Assembly: GCF_005886345.1 (NCBI RefSeq)
Contig: NZ_PNEC01000004.1
Span: 1-64,000, forward strand
From: Pseudoalteromonas phenolica
Lineage (GTDB): Bacteria > Pseudomonadota > Gammaproteobacteria > Enterobacterales > Alteromonadaceae
Reading direction: 5' to 3'
DNA: 64,000 nucleotides
Shown here: positions 1 to 8,565 of the stretch, one piece after another
Layout: each line of letters starts with the position of its first letter
Position numbering within the stretch: position 1 is the stretch's first letter
The notes under the pieces: model-generated
The model's database searches: none
What the model saw: the letters and a program-made list of their open reading frames with translations, nothing else
Told to the model about the DNA's origin: nothing
Position numbers and translations under genes: made by a program

Positions 1-2
1 TG

Positions 3-20
3 CAAGACCTGACCCCGTTA
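3..20 (+). repeat. Dispersed CAAGACCTGACCC repeat, copy 1
   Basis: The 18-base string CAAGACCTGACCCCGTTA recurs at 158-175 with a single C-to-T change. The two direct copies bracket a stretch with no gene. Strings of this kind are dispersed in marine gammaproteobacterial genomes; a link to REP-associated transposases is only an inference, since no transposase is visible here. Confidence 0.5.
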
Positions 21-157
21 TTTTCTTATTTTGACTTAATATTTTTATGCTGGAAAATAAATAATTCTTATAAATACATGGAACCTGAATTGTCAAAATC
101 ATGAAAAAGGCTTACTAATCAAAATCGTTAACCTTTGTGATATTGCACAATGCAATA

Positions 158-175
158 CAAGACCTGACCCTGTTA
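158..175 (+). repeat. Dispersed CAAGACCTGACCC repeat, copy 2
   Basis: This is the second copy of the 18-base repeat at 3-20, differing at one base. It overlaps the stop codon of the minus-strand membrane protein gene that ends at 173, so insertion or recombination here may have set the end of that gene. Confidence 0.5.
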
Positions 176-514
176 GTTTTTATTTCTTCGTATTTTGAAA
201 AAAACCAAGCCGAACGCGGGTCCGTAGAAACCAGCTACTAATGCAAGAAGAATTAGCTGCCCAGTAACAGTACCTTCATATGATGAACTAGAATAAATAA
301 AGTATGGTATGGCTTGGTAAATAGACAATGAAGCAAGTGAAGTAATGCCAAACCATAAATTATCTTTTAGATCGAAAAGTAAATATAAAACAACAAAGAA
401 GCAATATGCCAATAGCATAGAAACATCACCATATCCATAAATTATGGTCAGTTTAGCTCGATCTAATAATAGATAAAGAAACAACACTTGGTAAATTCTA
501 ATAATATAAATCAT
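173..514 (-). CDS. Small multi-pass membrane protein, possible immunity protein
   Basis: This 113-residue protein is almost entirely hydrophobic, with about four predicted membrane segments (near residues 5-18, 32-48, 52-72 and 84-106) and a short basic tail ending RRNKN. I do not recognise a family. It lies directly downstream, on the same strand, of the C-terminal remnant of an Rhs-type toxin, which is where immunity genes normally sit; small multi-pass proteins often protect against membrane-acting toxins. That role is inference from position only. The stop codon coincides with a dispersed repeat. Confidence 0.5.
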   Translation of the reverse strand: MIYIIRIYQVLFLYLLLDRAKLTIIYGYGDVSMLLAYCFFVVLYLLFDLKDNLWFGITSLASLSIYQAIPYFIYSSSSYEGTVTGQLILLALVAGFYGPAFGLVFFKIRRNKN

Positions 515-634
515 TTATAACTTCCTAATGAATTCTTCGCGGAACATGCTAACTCACAAATATAATGTGCAGTAGAGACATTCCAAGTAGCCGATGCAAA
601 ATTTACTGTAAACTCAACAGGGGCTGGAACTAAA

Positions 635-1476
635 TTAGTTTCGCTCACACACAGCTCCGATTATCTTCGTTGTCCCATCTAAAGTTGTATGAACAACTGT
701 TTTTAGTTCGCTTGGAATTTCTCGCCCAAGAAATAAACTCATTGTACACACAGTAACTGCGCCAACTGGACATGCACTAACTGGACGCCCCCAAACATGC
801 TCTTGAATTGCTCCATTAAGAGTTTGTTCTATTTTACTATTCCCTCTTAACACCATCGTAGTTTGTTTACCGTCTACACCTTTCTTAACAAACTTATTTG
901 CATTTTTTCTAAATTCTCCAACCTCGTCCTCTGATTATTAAACAAATTCGCCATTGCCGCTGTCATGGCAGCATTGCCAAATTTACCACCAGTTGCTTTC
1001 GAGATCGTTCCGCCTAATATACTCGCAACTATAGCTTCGGCAGGATTATATCCACCAACATCAAAACCACCGATACCTTCAAAGTGAGGAGTTAAACCTT
1101 TTGTTAAACCAGCACTAAAGAACCCATGCCCAAACTTTCCACCTTGGACTTTTGATATCACTCCACCAGCTAATGCATGAGAGACAATATGGCGGAACCC
1201 ATTTTTAACCCCAGCATCAAAAAAACCACCTGTGGTTTTAGTAAATTGTCCACCTATTTTCTGAAATACTTGTGCTGACGCATAGGAAATCGCTGCTGAT
1301 GTAAGTGCTGCTTTTGCGCTTCCTGTTACAGCGTATGTTTGTGCACCATTATAAATCGCAAGACATGCAGCAGCACCTTGGCAGGCTATTCCTATGCCAA
1401 TTTGTACGGCAGCATTTAGTAAAGGGACTTTTGCTATTGCCCTTAACACACTAGTGTATAAGCATTTTTTGTACAT
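635..1476 (-). pseudogene. C-terminal remnant of Rhs/polymorphic toxin, frameshifted
   Basis: The first part (874-1476) reads as the Gly/Ala-rich region that precedes the toxin tip in Rhs or hemagglutinin-like polymorphic toxins, with repeated GGKFG motifs and the typical AAMANLFNN end. The frame then runs into poor sequence and stops at 874. In the neighbouring frame the text continues as SEDEVGEFRKNANKF and on through the second open frame (635-856), so restoring one base near 933-938 joins both into one protein ending CERN. An in-frame stop lies just upstream of the first ATG, so the large N-terminal cage is missing. It is either a broken orphan toxin module or a sequencing error at a short T run. 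Confidence 0.65.
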
Positions 1477-1746
1477 TTCACTTAATTACACGAAAACACT
1501 ACTTATCAAATGTATTTGATCAAATTGGTGAAGATTTTCAGTTAAACGCTTGTCTACGGGCTATTTCGGCAAGTCACGCTATAACTCTGAAGTAGCCAGA
1601 CTTTTTAGTCTTTCTCATCAGTTTTTAGTAATGAACACCTGAGCTATTGATAAGGCGGTTTTCTCTTCTCTTTAAAATTATTGAGCACTTATTAATTGCT
1701 ATAGCAACGTGATTATGGGACCAATGGATGACCCCATTAATTTGCT

Positions 1747-2838
1747 TTACAGTTTTAAGCGATCAATGCGTTTTTGCATCCGGTTTGCTCGAGTAAGATT
1801 AACTTCGCTGTTTTTTAATGTTATTAAAATCTCTCTTTGTGCTGTATTGAGTGCATTGTCAGCAGAGGTTTTTATATGCGGTTGAACGCCTACACCCTCC
1901 CAGTTGGTCTTAGTAACAGGGTTAATTGAGCGGCCATTTGGAATAAACCCTTCAAAATGATTTGTCAGCTTTATTACTTCACCAGGATGCGCTCCGCCAC
2001 CTGTTACTTCGCCAATGATTGTAGCTCTGTTCAGATGTTTTAAGGTATATGCTAAATCTTCTGCAGCTGAAAACGTATCTTTGCTGGTTAAAATATACAA
2101 TGGACGCTGTTGCCCGTAATGATTGCCTGTTACATTAACCGTCGTGAAGCGCTCTTCGGTGCGGTTTTCATTTCGATAATAGATGTTACTTGTATTTGTG
2201 CGCTCATTTAATAAGTAACTCGCAATTAAGTCTACCATAGCTGGCTCGCCACCTCGGCTTTCTCTTAAATCGATTATTAGAGCATCGGTATAGCGCAATA
2301 GGTTCATTGTTGACGCAAGTTGTGGCCCGCCTTTTTCTATATCTGAAAACAGTATTAAATTAACGTAGCCAATATTAAACGGTAGCCGCTGAACTTGTTC
2401 AAATCCATAATTAAGAGAACGCATAAATGCATCTTTTTGCTTTGAAAATTGAGCCTTAGACTCAGGTGTATCTTCAGGTATTTCAAATGGGCTAAAGGTT
2501 ACATGTAAGTGCTTATCAGCGGTTATTTCAGCTAACCATTGGTTAACTGTATTTACCAATGCGTCACAGTTTTTAACTTCGTTAAGTGCTTTTTGGGCCT
2601 TAGGGCTTTGCATATGTTTTTTAAAAGCATTGGCTTTTTTAGGAAAAATATATTCACTTACCAATTTTTTATGCAGCGCATCAAGTACTTCTTTTTGCAC
2701 ATTTTCAGAAGCACAATTTAATACTAATTCATCTTGACCTTTAACTGTTTTTGCAAAGCCGTTAAAAGCCATGGAGGACAATAATAATGCAGGGAATAGT
2801 AACTTCCCTGCCGGTTTGTTGCTTTTTATGTGTTCCAT
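1747..2838 (-). CDS. Secreted S41-family peptidase
   Basis: This 363-residue protein has an N-terminal signal peptide (basic start, then LLFPALLLSSMAFNGFA) and a C-terminal peptidase S41 (tail-specific protease, IRBP-type) domain. The likely nucleophile is the serine in KDTFSAAEDLAYTL, followed by the family motifs IIGEVTGGGAHPG and NPVTKTNWEGVGVQP. No PDZ domain is obvious, as in many secreted S41 proteins of this size. A good ribosome site (AGGT, nine bases ahead) supports the start. It is the second gene of a unit with the MarR regulator 15 bases upstream, so it is probably under MarR control. The substrate is unknown. Confidence 0.85.
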   Translation of the reverse strand: MEHIKSNKPAGKLLFPALLLSSMAFNGFAKTVKGQDELVLNCASENVQKEVLDALHKKLVSEYIFPKKANAFKKHMQSPKAQKALNEVKNCDALVNTVNQWLAEITADKHLHVTFSPFEIPEDTPESKAQFSKQKDAFMRSLNYGFEQVQRLPFNIGYVNLILFSDIEKGGPQLASTMNLLRYTDALIIDLRESRGGEPAMVDLIASYLLNERTNTSNIYYRNENRTEERFTTVNVTGNHYGQQRPLYILTSKDTFSAAEDLAYTLKHLNRATIIGEVTGGGAHPGEVIKLTNHFEGFIPNGRSINPVTKTNWEGVGVQPHIKTSADNALNTAQREILITLKNSEVNLTRANRMQKRIDRLKL

Positions 2839-2853
2839 AATATTTACCTTTTT

Positions 2854-3315
2854 TTATAGCTGTTGATGTGCTTTTTTTATCCGTGAGAGAAATGATTTTT
2901 TTTCTAGGGCCTGAATTGCCTCTTCTGCCAAAACAGTTAATGGCGTCTGTAATTCATTGTCCAAAGTTTCTGCTGCAATGGCTGTTGCTTGCCAACATCT
3001 TTCGAGTTGTAACATCATTGCACTGCCTTGCTTTGAGAGGCTTATTTGCTTCTGTCGGCTATCTTTTTTGTTCACCGAAATTGTTACAAGCCCTTTTTTC
3101 GCCATTGCTTGGATTGTTTGTGTCGCTGCTGGTTGTGTAATTCCTGCTTCTTTTGCAAGTTCGCTCACTGAGATAACTTCTATTTTTGCAAGGGTGCGCA
3201 TAATAGGTGTGAACCGCGGTTTGTAGTCAAGACCAAAGTCACTATAGACTTGTTCTACTGAGCCATCTAACAGCTCTATAAGATGGCGAAGTGTGGTGCC
3301 CAATGTTCGTTTCAT
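2854..3315 (-). CDS. MarR-family transcriptional regulator
   Basis: This 153-residue protein has a winged helix-turn-helix of the MarR type: the recognition region reads ISVSELAKEAGITQPAATQ, followed by the wing containing KKDSRQKQISLSKQG. It is translated first in a two-gene unit with the S41 peptidase. Two palindromic sites lie 22 to 57 bases upstream of its start codon, which suggests autorepression and co-regulation of the peptidase. The ligand cannot be told from sequence. Confidence 0.9.
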   Translation of the reverse strand: MKRTLGTTLRHLIELLDGSVEQVYSDFGLDYKPRFTPIMRTLAKIEVISVSELAKEAGITQPAATQTIQAMAKKGLVTISVNKKDSRQKQISLSKQGSAMMLQLERCWQATAIAAETLDNELQTPLTVLAEEAIQALEKKSFLSRIKKAHQQL

Positions 3316-3335
3316 ATTGTACTGATATCATAATG

Positions 3336-3374
3336 TATAAGTGCTTATGTAAAATAATATATAAGCGCTTATGT
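3336..3374. promoter_or_regulatory. Paired MarR operator sites
   Basis: The perfect palindrome ATAAGCGCTTAT (3361-3372) and a near copy ATAAGTGCTTAT (3337-3348) lie 24 bases apart centre to centre, both followed by GTAAA. They sit just upstream of the MarR gene, in the position expected for an autoregulatory operator. Binding is inferred, not shown. Confidence 0.65.
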
Positions 3375-3656
3375 AAAGTGGTAAGTTTTAAATTGTTACA
3401 AAATATTAATGGATAATGAGTTTGATCTGGTCATAATGCCATAGTTTAAGTTTTGTGGAAGTTATAAGGTAATAAGAAAATAGGGTGTTGAGTGATAAAC
3501 AGTTTTAAAATAATACGCCTTGTTCAGGGCGTTTTTTTAGTTTTGAAACTTGTTAATCTTAAAATTGCTATAAAAGTAAGGTTGTTTATAGTTTTACTTA
3601 TTAATTCATATTAGTTTTTAGTCATTTCTTAGTCCCAAAAATCTTTTCACTCGGCT

Positions 3657-3846
3657 TCGCAGTTCAAAAATATTCCATTCATTCTTATATTAATTTGTCA
3701 GCCTTGTGCCAAGCGAATGTAATCGCTGCACTCACAGTCTTTAATTTTTGTCTGAGTTACAGTTAGATGCAGTCTCAGCAGTTTTTAAAATAATTCATTT
3801 CACCTTGCGCAAAAGTAACCTTGCTTCGCAAGATTTATTTTGCACC
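3657..3846. repeat. Mosaic intergenic repeat cluster 1
   Basis: The 590-base gap 3316-3905 has no gene apart from the MarR sites. It holds modules seen elsewhere in the window: module A (3657-3678, 22 bases, identical to 4560-4581), module C (3762-3801, about 35 of 40 bases equal to 4522-4561) and hairpin module D (3805-3846). Module D reads TTGCGCAAAA, then the stem-loop CTTGCTTCGCAAG, then TATTTTGCAC, so it folds as nested hairpins. Similar D modules occur near 14145 and 14341. The layout resembles REP/BIME elements. Confidence 0.6.
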
Positions 3847-3905
3847 ATTATACTGGTACGATGAGTTTTTTATTCTAAAACAAATAACCATAAAAAGGCT
3901 ACATC

Positions 3906-4343
3906 ATGCAGGGATTTTTTGAGAAGTTCGCAATCACCACTAAGGTAAAGGTGGTGTGGGGTGAAATGGATGCGTTGGGGCATGTGAACAATGTGTCGTA
4001 TTTCCGCTATTTTGAAACCGCGCGGATCGACTTTTTACAACAAACTGGGTTGTTATCTGTTTTATCTGAGCCGACACATAGCCCAGTGTTACGCGACACT
4101 TATGCGCAATATAAGCGCCCAGTGACTTTTCCCGATACCTTGTACATTGGTTCATACATCACCGATATTAAAGAAGATCGTTTTACTATGCGTTATGAAG
4201 CGTTTAGCGAGTCGCAACAAGCAATCTGTACAACGGGCTATGCGAATGTGGTGATGTTTAATATGAAAACCGGACAAAAGTCGCCAATTCCTGAGAATAT
4301 GCTGGCCATACTTAAGCAGTATGAGATGGATGTTGCTCAGTAG
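3906..4343 (+). CDS. 4HBT (YbgC/FadM-type) acyl-CoA thioesterase
   Basis: This 145-residue protein is a single hotdog domain. The signature EMDALGHVNNVSYFRYFE near residues 20-37 carries the Asp that serves as catalytic residue in YbgC/FadM-type thioesterases. Such enzymes hydrolyse acyl-CoA thioesters in the cytoplasm. It stands alone between two repeat clusters, with a fatty acid desaturase gene downstream on the same strand about 440 bases away; a lipid-related role for both is plausible but not shown. The exact acyl substrate is unknown. Confidence 0.88.
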   Translation: MQGFFEKFAITTKVKVVWGEMDALGHVNNVSYFRYFETARIDFLQQTGLLSVLSEPTHSPVLRDTYAQYKRPVTFPDTLYIGSYITDIKEDRFTMRYEAFSESQQAICTTGYANVVMFNMKTGQKSPIPENMLAILKQYEMDVAQ

Positions 4344-4472
4344 GTTTTGTTGGTGGAGGAAGGGGTTACTTATTGAGCTTTGCTCATTAGGTATCCTTGT
4401 TCCCATCTCTTCAGACTGAGTAGCTTCGCTTTGGATTCAGTAGATTTGAAAATAGCGCAGTTCCGATTGAGT

Positions 4473-4712
4473 AGAGAATGTACTCGCTGCGCTTGCAGTC
4501 ATAAACCCTTTGCACCTACTAGCTAGATGCAGGTTCAGCAGTTTTTAAAATAGCTCATTTCGCAGTTCAAAAATATTCCATATATTTTTGTGGTCACTAG
4601 TCGGCTTTACCAATTATTAAAATTGCTTATTTCACATTGCGCAAAGAGAATGTACTCGCTGCGCTCGCAGTCATAAACCCTTTACACCTTCAAAGTGTAT
4701 TTTGCACTATAT
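4473..4712. repeat. Mosaic intergenic repeat cluster 2
   Basis: The gap between the thioesterase and the desaturase holds module B twice (4473-4516 and 4645-4689; GAGAATGTACTCGCTGCGC then GCAGTCATAAACCC), module C (4522-4561), module A (4560-4581) and a D-like element ending TATTTTGCAC. The order differs from cluster 1, which shows that modules shuffle. Nothing else recognisable lies in 4344-4785. Confidence 0.6.
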
Positions 4713-4785
4713 TCCACCGTATTTAGTCGAGGGAATGTTGCCTTTACGATATGATCTTGGCACCAAGAAGTTAGTTATATTTTTA

Positions 4786-5778
4786 ATGTCAAAATTAACC
4801 GCGAAGCAGAACATAAAAAGCATTGTGACTGCGATTAAAGCCGAAGAGCAATCTCTTCGAGTCCGTTTTCCTATTCTTAACCAGCAAAATAGCATTGCGA
4901 TGACAATTATGTTGCTGTCACTGTTTTCACTCATTGGCGTTGGTATGCTGTATTACATTGCACTTATTCCTGCGTGGTTATGTATTATTTTAGCGGCTTT
5001 AATCACGTCTATTTCCCATGAGTTAGAACATGATCTAATTCACAAACAGTATTTTAGTAATCGACCGTTTATACATAATTTTATGATGTTGACGGTATGG
5101 CTGATGCGACCGAATACGGTTAATCCTTGGTATCGTAGACAAATTCACCTACACCATCACAAAGTGTCTGGCACTGAGCAAGATTTAGAAGAGCGCTTAG
5201 TCGGTAATGGCATTCAGTCGCCATTTTTAAGAGCAGTGGTGATTGTCGATGGATTGCTCGGTTTACTGATTAACTCCAAGCGTTTTAGCAAAGAGATTAA
5301 AGGCTTTAAGTTCCTACAGGTGTTTAATGCCGGTTTTCCGATCACCTCGGCTTACTTTGCGACCTTATATGGCGTAATTGCTTATCATGTAGTGCAATTT
5401 ATTCAGCCGTTCAAAGTGCCTCTTTGGGGAGCGGATATATTAGCAGTGGCTGAGTTTTTAATGGTAGTACTGATTGTGCCAAACATGATCCGCTCAACGT
5501 CGCTGAACTTTGTGACTTCTTCAATGCATTACTACGGTGGCGTGACTAACTTGTTAGAGCAAACGCATGTGATTAGCAGCCGCTGGTTTTTGCCTTTTCA
5601 GCTGTTCTGTTTTGATTTTGGCCGAACGCATACTATTCATCACTTTGTACCGAATCAGCCTTTTTATATTCGCCAGTTAATTAGCAAGAAAGTACAGCCG
5701 ATTATGGCTGAGCATGGTGTGCGCTTTAATGATTTGCAGAGCTTAAAGCATGCGAATCGATATTTTGAGAAAGGGTAA
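4786..5778 (+). CDS. Membrane fatty acid desaturase-family protein
   Basis: This is a membrane di-iron enzyme of the fatty acid desaturase/alkane hydroxylase superfamily, about 330 residues from the chosen start. Three histidine clusters are visible: HELEHDLIH, then HLHHHK, then RTHTIHHF near the C-terminus, spaced by hydrophobic membrane segments. The frame stays open upstream to 4702, but that part is made of intergenic repeat sequence, so the start MSKLTAKQ is preferred. The reaction is O2-dependent desaturation or hydroxylation of an acyl or alkyl chain; which one cannot be decided. No electron donor gene is adjacent. Confidence 0.85.
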   Translation: MSKLTAKQNIKSIVTAIKAEEQSLRVRFPILNQQNSIAMTIMLLSLFSLIGVGMLYYIALIPAWLCIILAALITSISHELEHDLIHKQYFSNRPFIHNFMMLTVWLMRPNTVNPWYRRQIHLHHHKVSGTEQDLEERLVGNGIQSPFLRAVVIVDGLLGLLINSKRFSKEIKGFKFLQVFNAGFPITSAYFATLYGVIAYHVVQFIQPFKVPLWGADILAVAEFLMVVLIVPNMIRSTSLNFVTSSMHYYGGVTNLLEQTHVISSRWFLPFQLFCFDFGRTHTIHHFVPNQPFYIRQLISKKVQPIMAEHGVRFNDLQSLKHANRYFEKG

Positions 5779-5848
5779 GGTTGGTTTGTTGGCGCAGGGT
5801 TACATCGCGCAGAAATGCATAGTGCTAAAAAGCTGCATTTCAGACACT

Positions 5849-5914
5849 CGTCACCCTGAATTTATTTCAGGGTCTAATTCGAGTTTATAGATCCTGACCT
5901 TCGTCAGGATGACA
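5849..5914. repeat. REP-like double hairpin
   Basis: Two hairpins sit side by side: ACCCTGAA/TTCAGGGT (5853-5873) and ATCCTGAC/GTCAGGAT (5891-5910), flanked by GTCA and TGAC. This is the widespread CCTGA-type palindrome found between genes in many proteobacteria. The gap 5779-6190 contains no gene; the rest of it is palindromic GTAGGCGCCTAC-type sequence and a third repeat cluster. Confidence 0.6.
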
Positions 5915-6058
5915 GGTTTTGTATTTGCGTAAGGGTCAAAAAGCGCGACATAAAGTAGGCGCCTACAGTGGGGGTAAAGGTTTAGCTTGTAGGCGCTGGT
6001 TGACCCCGCGCAAAAGTAAATCAGCTTCACTGGTGTTGGCTGTATCAATTTTTATAGT

Positions 6059-6187
6059 TGCTTATTTCAGCTTGCGCAAAATAACCTTGCTTAGATTGAG
6101 AAGAGCTCAACGGTTGCTAAACTTGCTTGTTTCACCTTGCGCAAAGAGAATGTGCTCGCTTCGCTCTCTGTCATTAACCCTCTGCAC
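6059..6187. repeat. Mosaic intergenic repeat cluster 3
   Basis: This stretch contains two D-type starts (CTTGCGCAAAATAACCTTGC near 6071 and CACCTTGCGCAAAGAGAATG near 6133) and a B module (6145-6187) similar to those at 4473 and 4645. It ends where the minus-strand gene at 6191 stops, so the element may also act as the 3' end of that transcript. Confidence 0.55.
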
Positions 6188-6190
6188 GAT

Positions 6191-6505
6191 TTAATGCACG
6201 ATGATTGGTAGGTCATTTACCACTAAAGATTGGCCGTTTTGTTTGGCGCGGATAAAGCTTGAGATTAAAACATCATTAGACAAAGTGTTTATGTCGGCAA
6301 CTTCTTCAACCATACAGAAAGAAATAGAATCCCAGCCTAAATTTTTAATGAAAGTTTCATGCTTATTGATGTTGTCTTGATAGTTTTCATCTGTGGTTAG
6401 TAAGCCTATTGAATGTTTATTACCAAGTTTGTATTTACTGTTGTTGGCAGTTGCACATTTAGCATATCCGCTTAAGACATAAATTGTATTTTCGTTTTGA
6501 TCCAT
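6191..6505 (-). CDS. Hypothetical protein
   Basis: This 104-residue soluble protein has no motif that I recognise. It contains a short Cys-containing N-terminal part (SGYAKCATANN) and an acidic, mixed alpha/beta-like remainder. It has no signal peptide or membrane segment. It stands alone, bounded by repeat cluster 3 downstream and a 270-base gap upstream, and may be an accessory gene. The ATG start has no strong ribosome site. Confidence 0.5.
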   Translation of the reverse strand: MDQNENTIYVLSGYAKCATANNSKYKLGNKHSIGLLTTDENYQDNINKHETFIKNLGWDSISFCMVEEVADINTLSNDVLISSFIRAKQNGQSLVVNDLPIIVH

Positions 6506-6740
6506 TGTGATGTCATGCCTAAGTGAGTTTTCGGGTTTGTTGTGTATGCATTTTTTAAACCAAGCTAGGTAGCTTCTTTATATCTCCCTGTATTCCTTGA
6601 AAATAGGAGGCTTTTTAAATAAGTGAGAAGTTAGTTGAACTCTAAACGTCAATTTATTGTGATGTTAAATACAAGACGGCCTCACTTTTAATTTTGGGGT
6701 GAAGTGTAGTGTGGCGCATTTAAATTGGTCTCACTTGTAA

Positions 6741-6762
6741 TTTATACAAGTACTTGTATAAA
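6741..6762. promoter_or_regulatory. Perfect 22-bp palindromic operator
   Basis: The 22 bases centred on ACAAGTACTTGT form a perfect palindrome with AT-rich arms. It ends 11 bases before the ATG of the MarR-family gene, so binding would block initiation. This fits autorepression by that regulator, whose family binds 16-20 bp palindromes. Confidence 0.7.
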
Positions 6763-6773
6763 TGTGATTGCTA

Positions 6774-7250
6774 ATGAAAGAAAAATACTTTGAAAGCTTG
6801 GGAAATGAATATTTAGCCCACTTCTCACGTCGGTTATCAGATCTGATCATTGAGCAGGCCAGTGTGATTTTGCAAGAAGCGCAACTCGTTACACCTACAA
6901 CCGCTATCTCTAGCATACTATTTTTAGCCAATGAGAAAGACGTGACGGTTGCTGCTTTGGCTGATGCGTTAGGTGTTAGCCACCAAATGGCAACGCAGCG
7001 CATAAACGCTTTAGAGAAATTAAAGTTATTGCAGCGTGTAGAAGATCAAGAAGATAAGCGGGCGAAGAAAATCGTTTTAACAGAGCTAGGGAAGCAAGAA
7101 GCCGCTTTGCTTACACCGCTTACTCAACAGTTAAAAAGTGCCTTTGACAGTTTAGAAGCTGAACTGGATTGCAGTTTAACCAAAGTGATCCGCAGCGCAG
7201 AGCTTGCGCTTGTTGCAAACCCCTTAAAATCCCGGTTAGCAGGCGAGTAG
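6774..7250 (+). CDS. MarR-family transcriptional regulator
   Basis: This protein of about 158 residues has a winged helix-turn-helix: VTVAALADALGVSHQMATQRINALEKLKL, then a wing with DKRAKK, and long flanking helices for dimerisation. The ATG at 6774 is preferred over an in-frame TTG at 6768. A perfect palindrome lies immediately upstream. The downstream lipoprotein protease starts 52 bases after the stop on the same strand and is probably co-regulated. The ligand is unknown. Confidence 0.88.
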   Translation: MKEKYFESLGNEYLAHFSRRLSDLIIEQASVILQEAQLVTPTTAISSILFLANEKDVTVAALADALGVSHQMATQRINALEKLKLLQRVEDQEDKRAKKIVLTELGKQEAALLTPLTQQLKSAFDSLEAELDCSLTKVIRSAELALVANPLKSRLAGE

Positions 7251-7302
7251 CTTAAGTATTGGTTACATATAAATGTACGATAAAATCTAATAAGGCGGCA
7301 GC

Positions 7303-8535
7303 ATGATACCCAACATTATTCAGAGAATTAAAACTACAGTACTGGTTTGTTTATTTTCAATGCTTACATTAGGTTGTATTAGTAAAAGCATTGTTAACTT
7401 ACAAACAGGCAACCCTTTTGCTGAGCACACATGGTCAAATAAAGCCGATAAAATTGAGGTACCTTTTACTTGGTATGATGGACACATCATTATTGAGACT
7501 TCGATAAATGGTCAGGCTGGTTTGAAATTAGCTTTGGACTCAGGTGCATCGGCGACAGTGCTATTTGAGACCCTAAGAAGCAAAAGTATGTCACTAAACG
7601 TTGATACCACTCTCGATTTACCTGGAAGTACAGTGAACTTAATCAATGATGCAAAGGTATCAGTATCAGGTATCACCATTGAAAATCTGACGATTGTACA
7701 TGTCCCCTTAGAGCAGTCGCCCTTGTTTAACAGTTTTGAAGAGGCTTATTTTGATGGTGCAATTGGTTACGATGTACTTAAGCAGTATGTGACAAAAATA
7801 GACTATCAAAATCAAAAAGTGATTTTTTATAAAAAGCATGACCTCGAAAAACTGTCGAGTGATTTGCTAGTTTTACCAATCATGATCAAAGGCAATATTC
7901 CTTATATTGAGGCGTCACTGAAAAATAATGATGATCAAAAAGAGAGTCAGTTTTTTGTGCTAGATACAGGTGCTCCAGATTATATTTATATTAATAGTCA
8001 GTTGGTGGAGAATGTAAGTTTTCCGGAAAAGCATTTCTTAGGAAACATGAAGCACTTCGAAGGGGCGAGTCAAATAAAGACAGGCCGACTTCCTTATTTT
8101 GAGTTCGCCAATACAGAATTTTCAGATGTGACTTCTCATGATGTAGGGCATTTTTCAGACGACTATGGGGTGGGGCTGTTAGGCAGTGGTTTATTGCGTA
8201 AATATGATGTGATCTTTGACTATCAATCTGAAAAAATCGCATTTAGGAAAGCAAAAAAAACAACGTTAACAACACCGATAGATCGCAGTGGCTTAAACAT
8301 GGAGCCTCATATTCACGGTGGTGTGGTGATTGATGTTGCTAGTCGCTCAGGCGCGAGCAAATTATCATTATTACCGGGTGATATTATTACTCATATTAAC
8401 CGTAGTGCCGTTACAGAACATAATTTTGATCAGCTACGAGCTTTATTCTCCAGCGAGTTGGTTAAGTTGCCAATATGCTGGCAGCGCGCGGGTTCAAAGC
8501 AGTGTGGTGAGCTGGTGCTCTCTTCAAGGTTGTAA
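7303..8535 (+). CDS. Lipoprotein with two retropepsin-like domains and PDZ
   Basis: This 410-residue protein begins with a lipoprotein signal (LTLGC, Cys at about residue 25). Two aspartyl-protease-like halves follow: LALDSGASATVLF near residue 80 and FVLDTGAPDYIYI near residue 215, each carrying the D-(S/T)-G motif of the retropepsin-like Asp_protease_2 family. A C-terminal PDZ-like domain (about 325-405) contains the GDIITHINRSAV ligand-loop text. The combination suggests a periplasmic, membrane-tethered peptidase. It follows a MarR regulator gene and ends at a strong terminator. Confidence 0.8.
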   Translation: MIPNIIQRIKTTVLVCLFSMLTLGCISKSIVNLQTGNPFAEHTWSNKADKIEVPFTWYDGHIIIETSINGQAGLKLALDSGASATVLFETLRSKSMSLNVDTTLDLPGSTVNLINDAKVSVSGITIENLTIVHVPLEQSPLFNSFEEAYFDGAIGYDVLKQYVTKIDYQNQKVIFYKKHDLEKLSSDLLVLPIMIKGNIPYIEASLKNNDDQKESQFFVLDTGAPDYIYINSQLVENVSFPEKHFLGNMKHFEGASQIKTGRLPYFEFANTEFSDVTSHDVGHFSDDYGVGLLGSGLLRKYDVIFDYQSEKIAFRKAKKTTLTTPIDRSGLNMEPHIHGGVVIDVASRSGASKLSLLPGDIITHINRSAVTEHNFDQLRALFSSELVKLPICWQRAGSKQCGELVLSSRL

Positions 8536-8565
8536 GTAATTTAAGTCTATTCAGTAAGTTCATCT

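Noticed and set aside
5919-6194. 91-residue open frame between desaturase and the 6191 gene
   Set aside because: It runs through palindromic and mosaic repeats; Lys/Arg-rich text without pattern.
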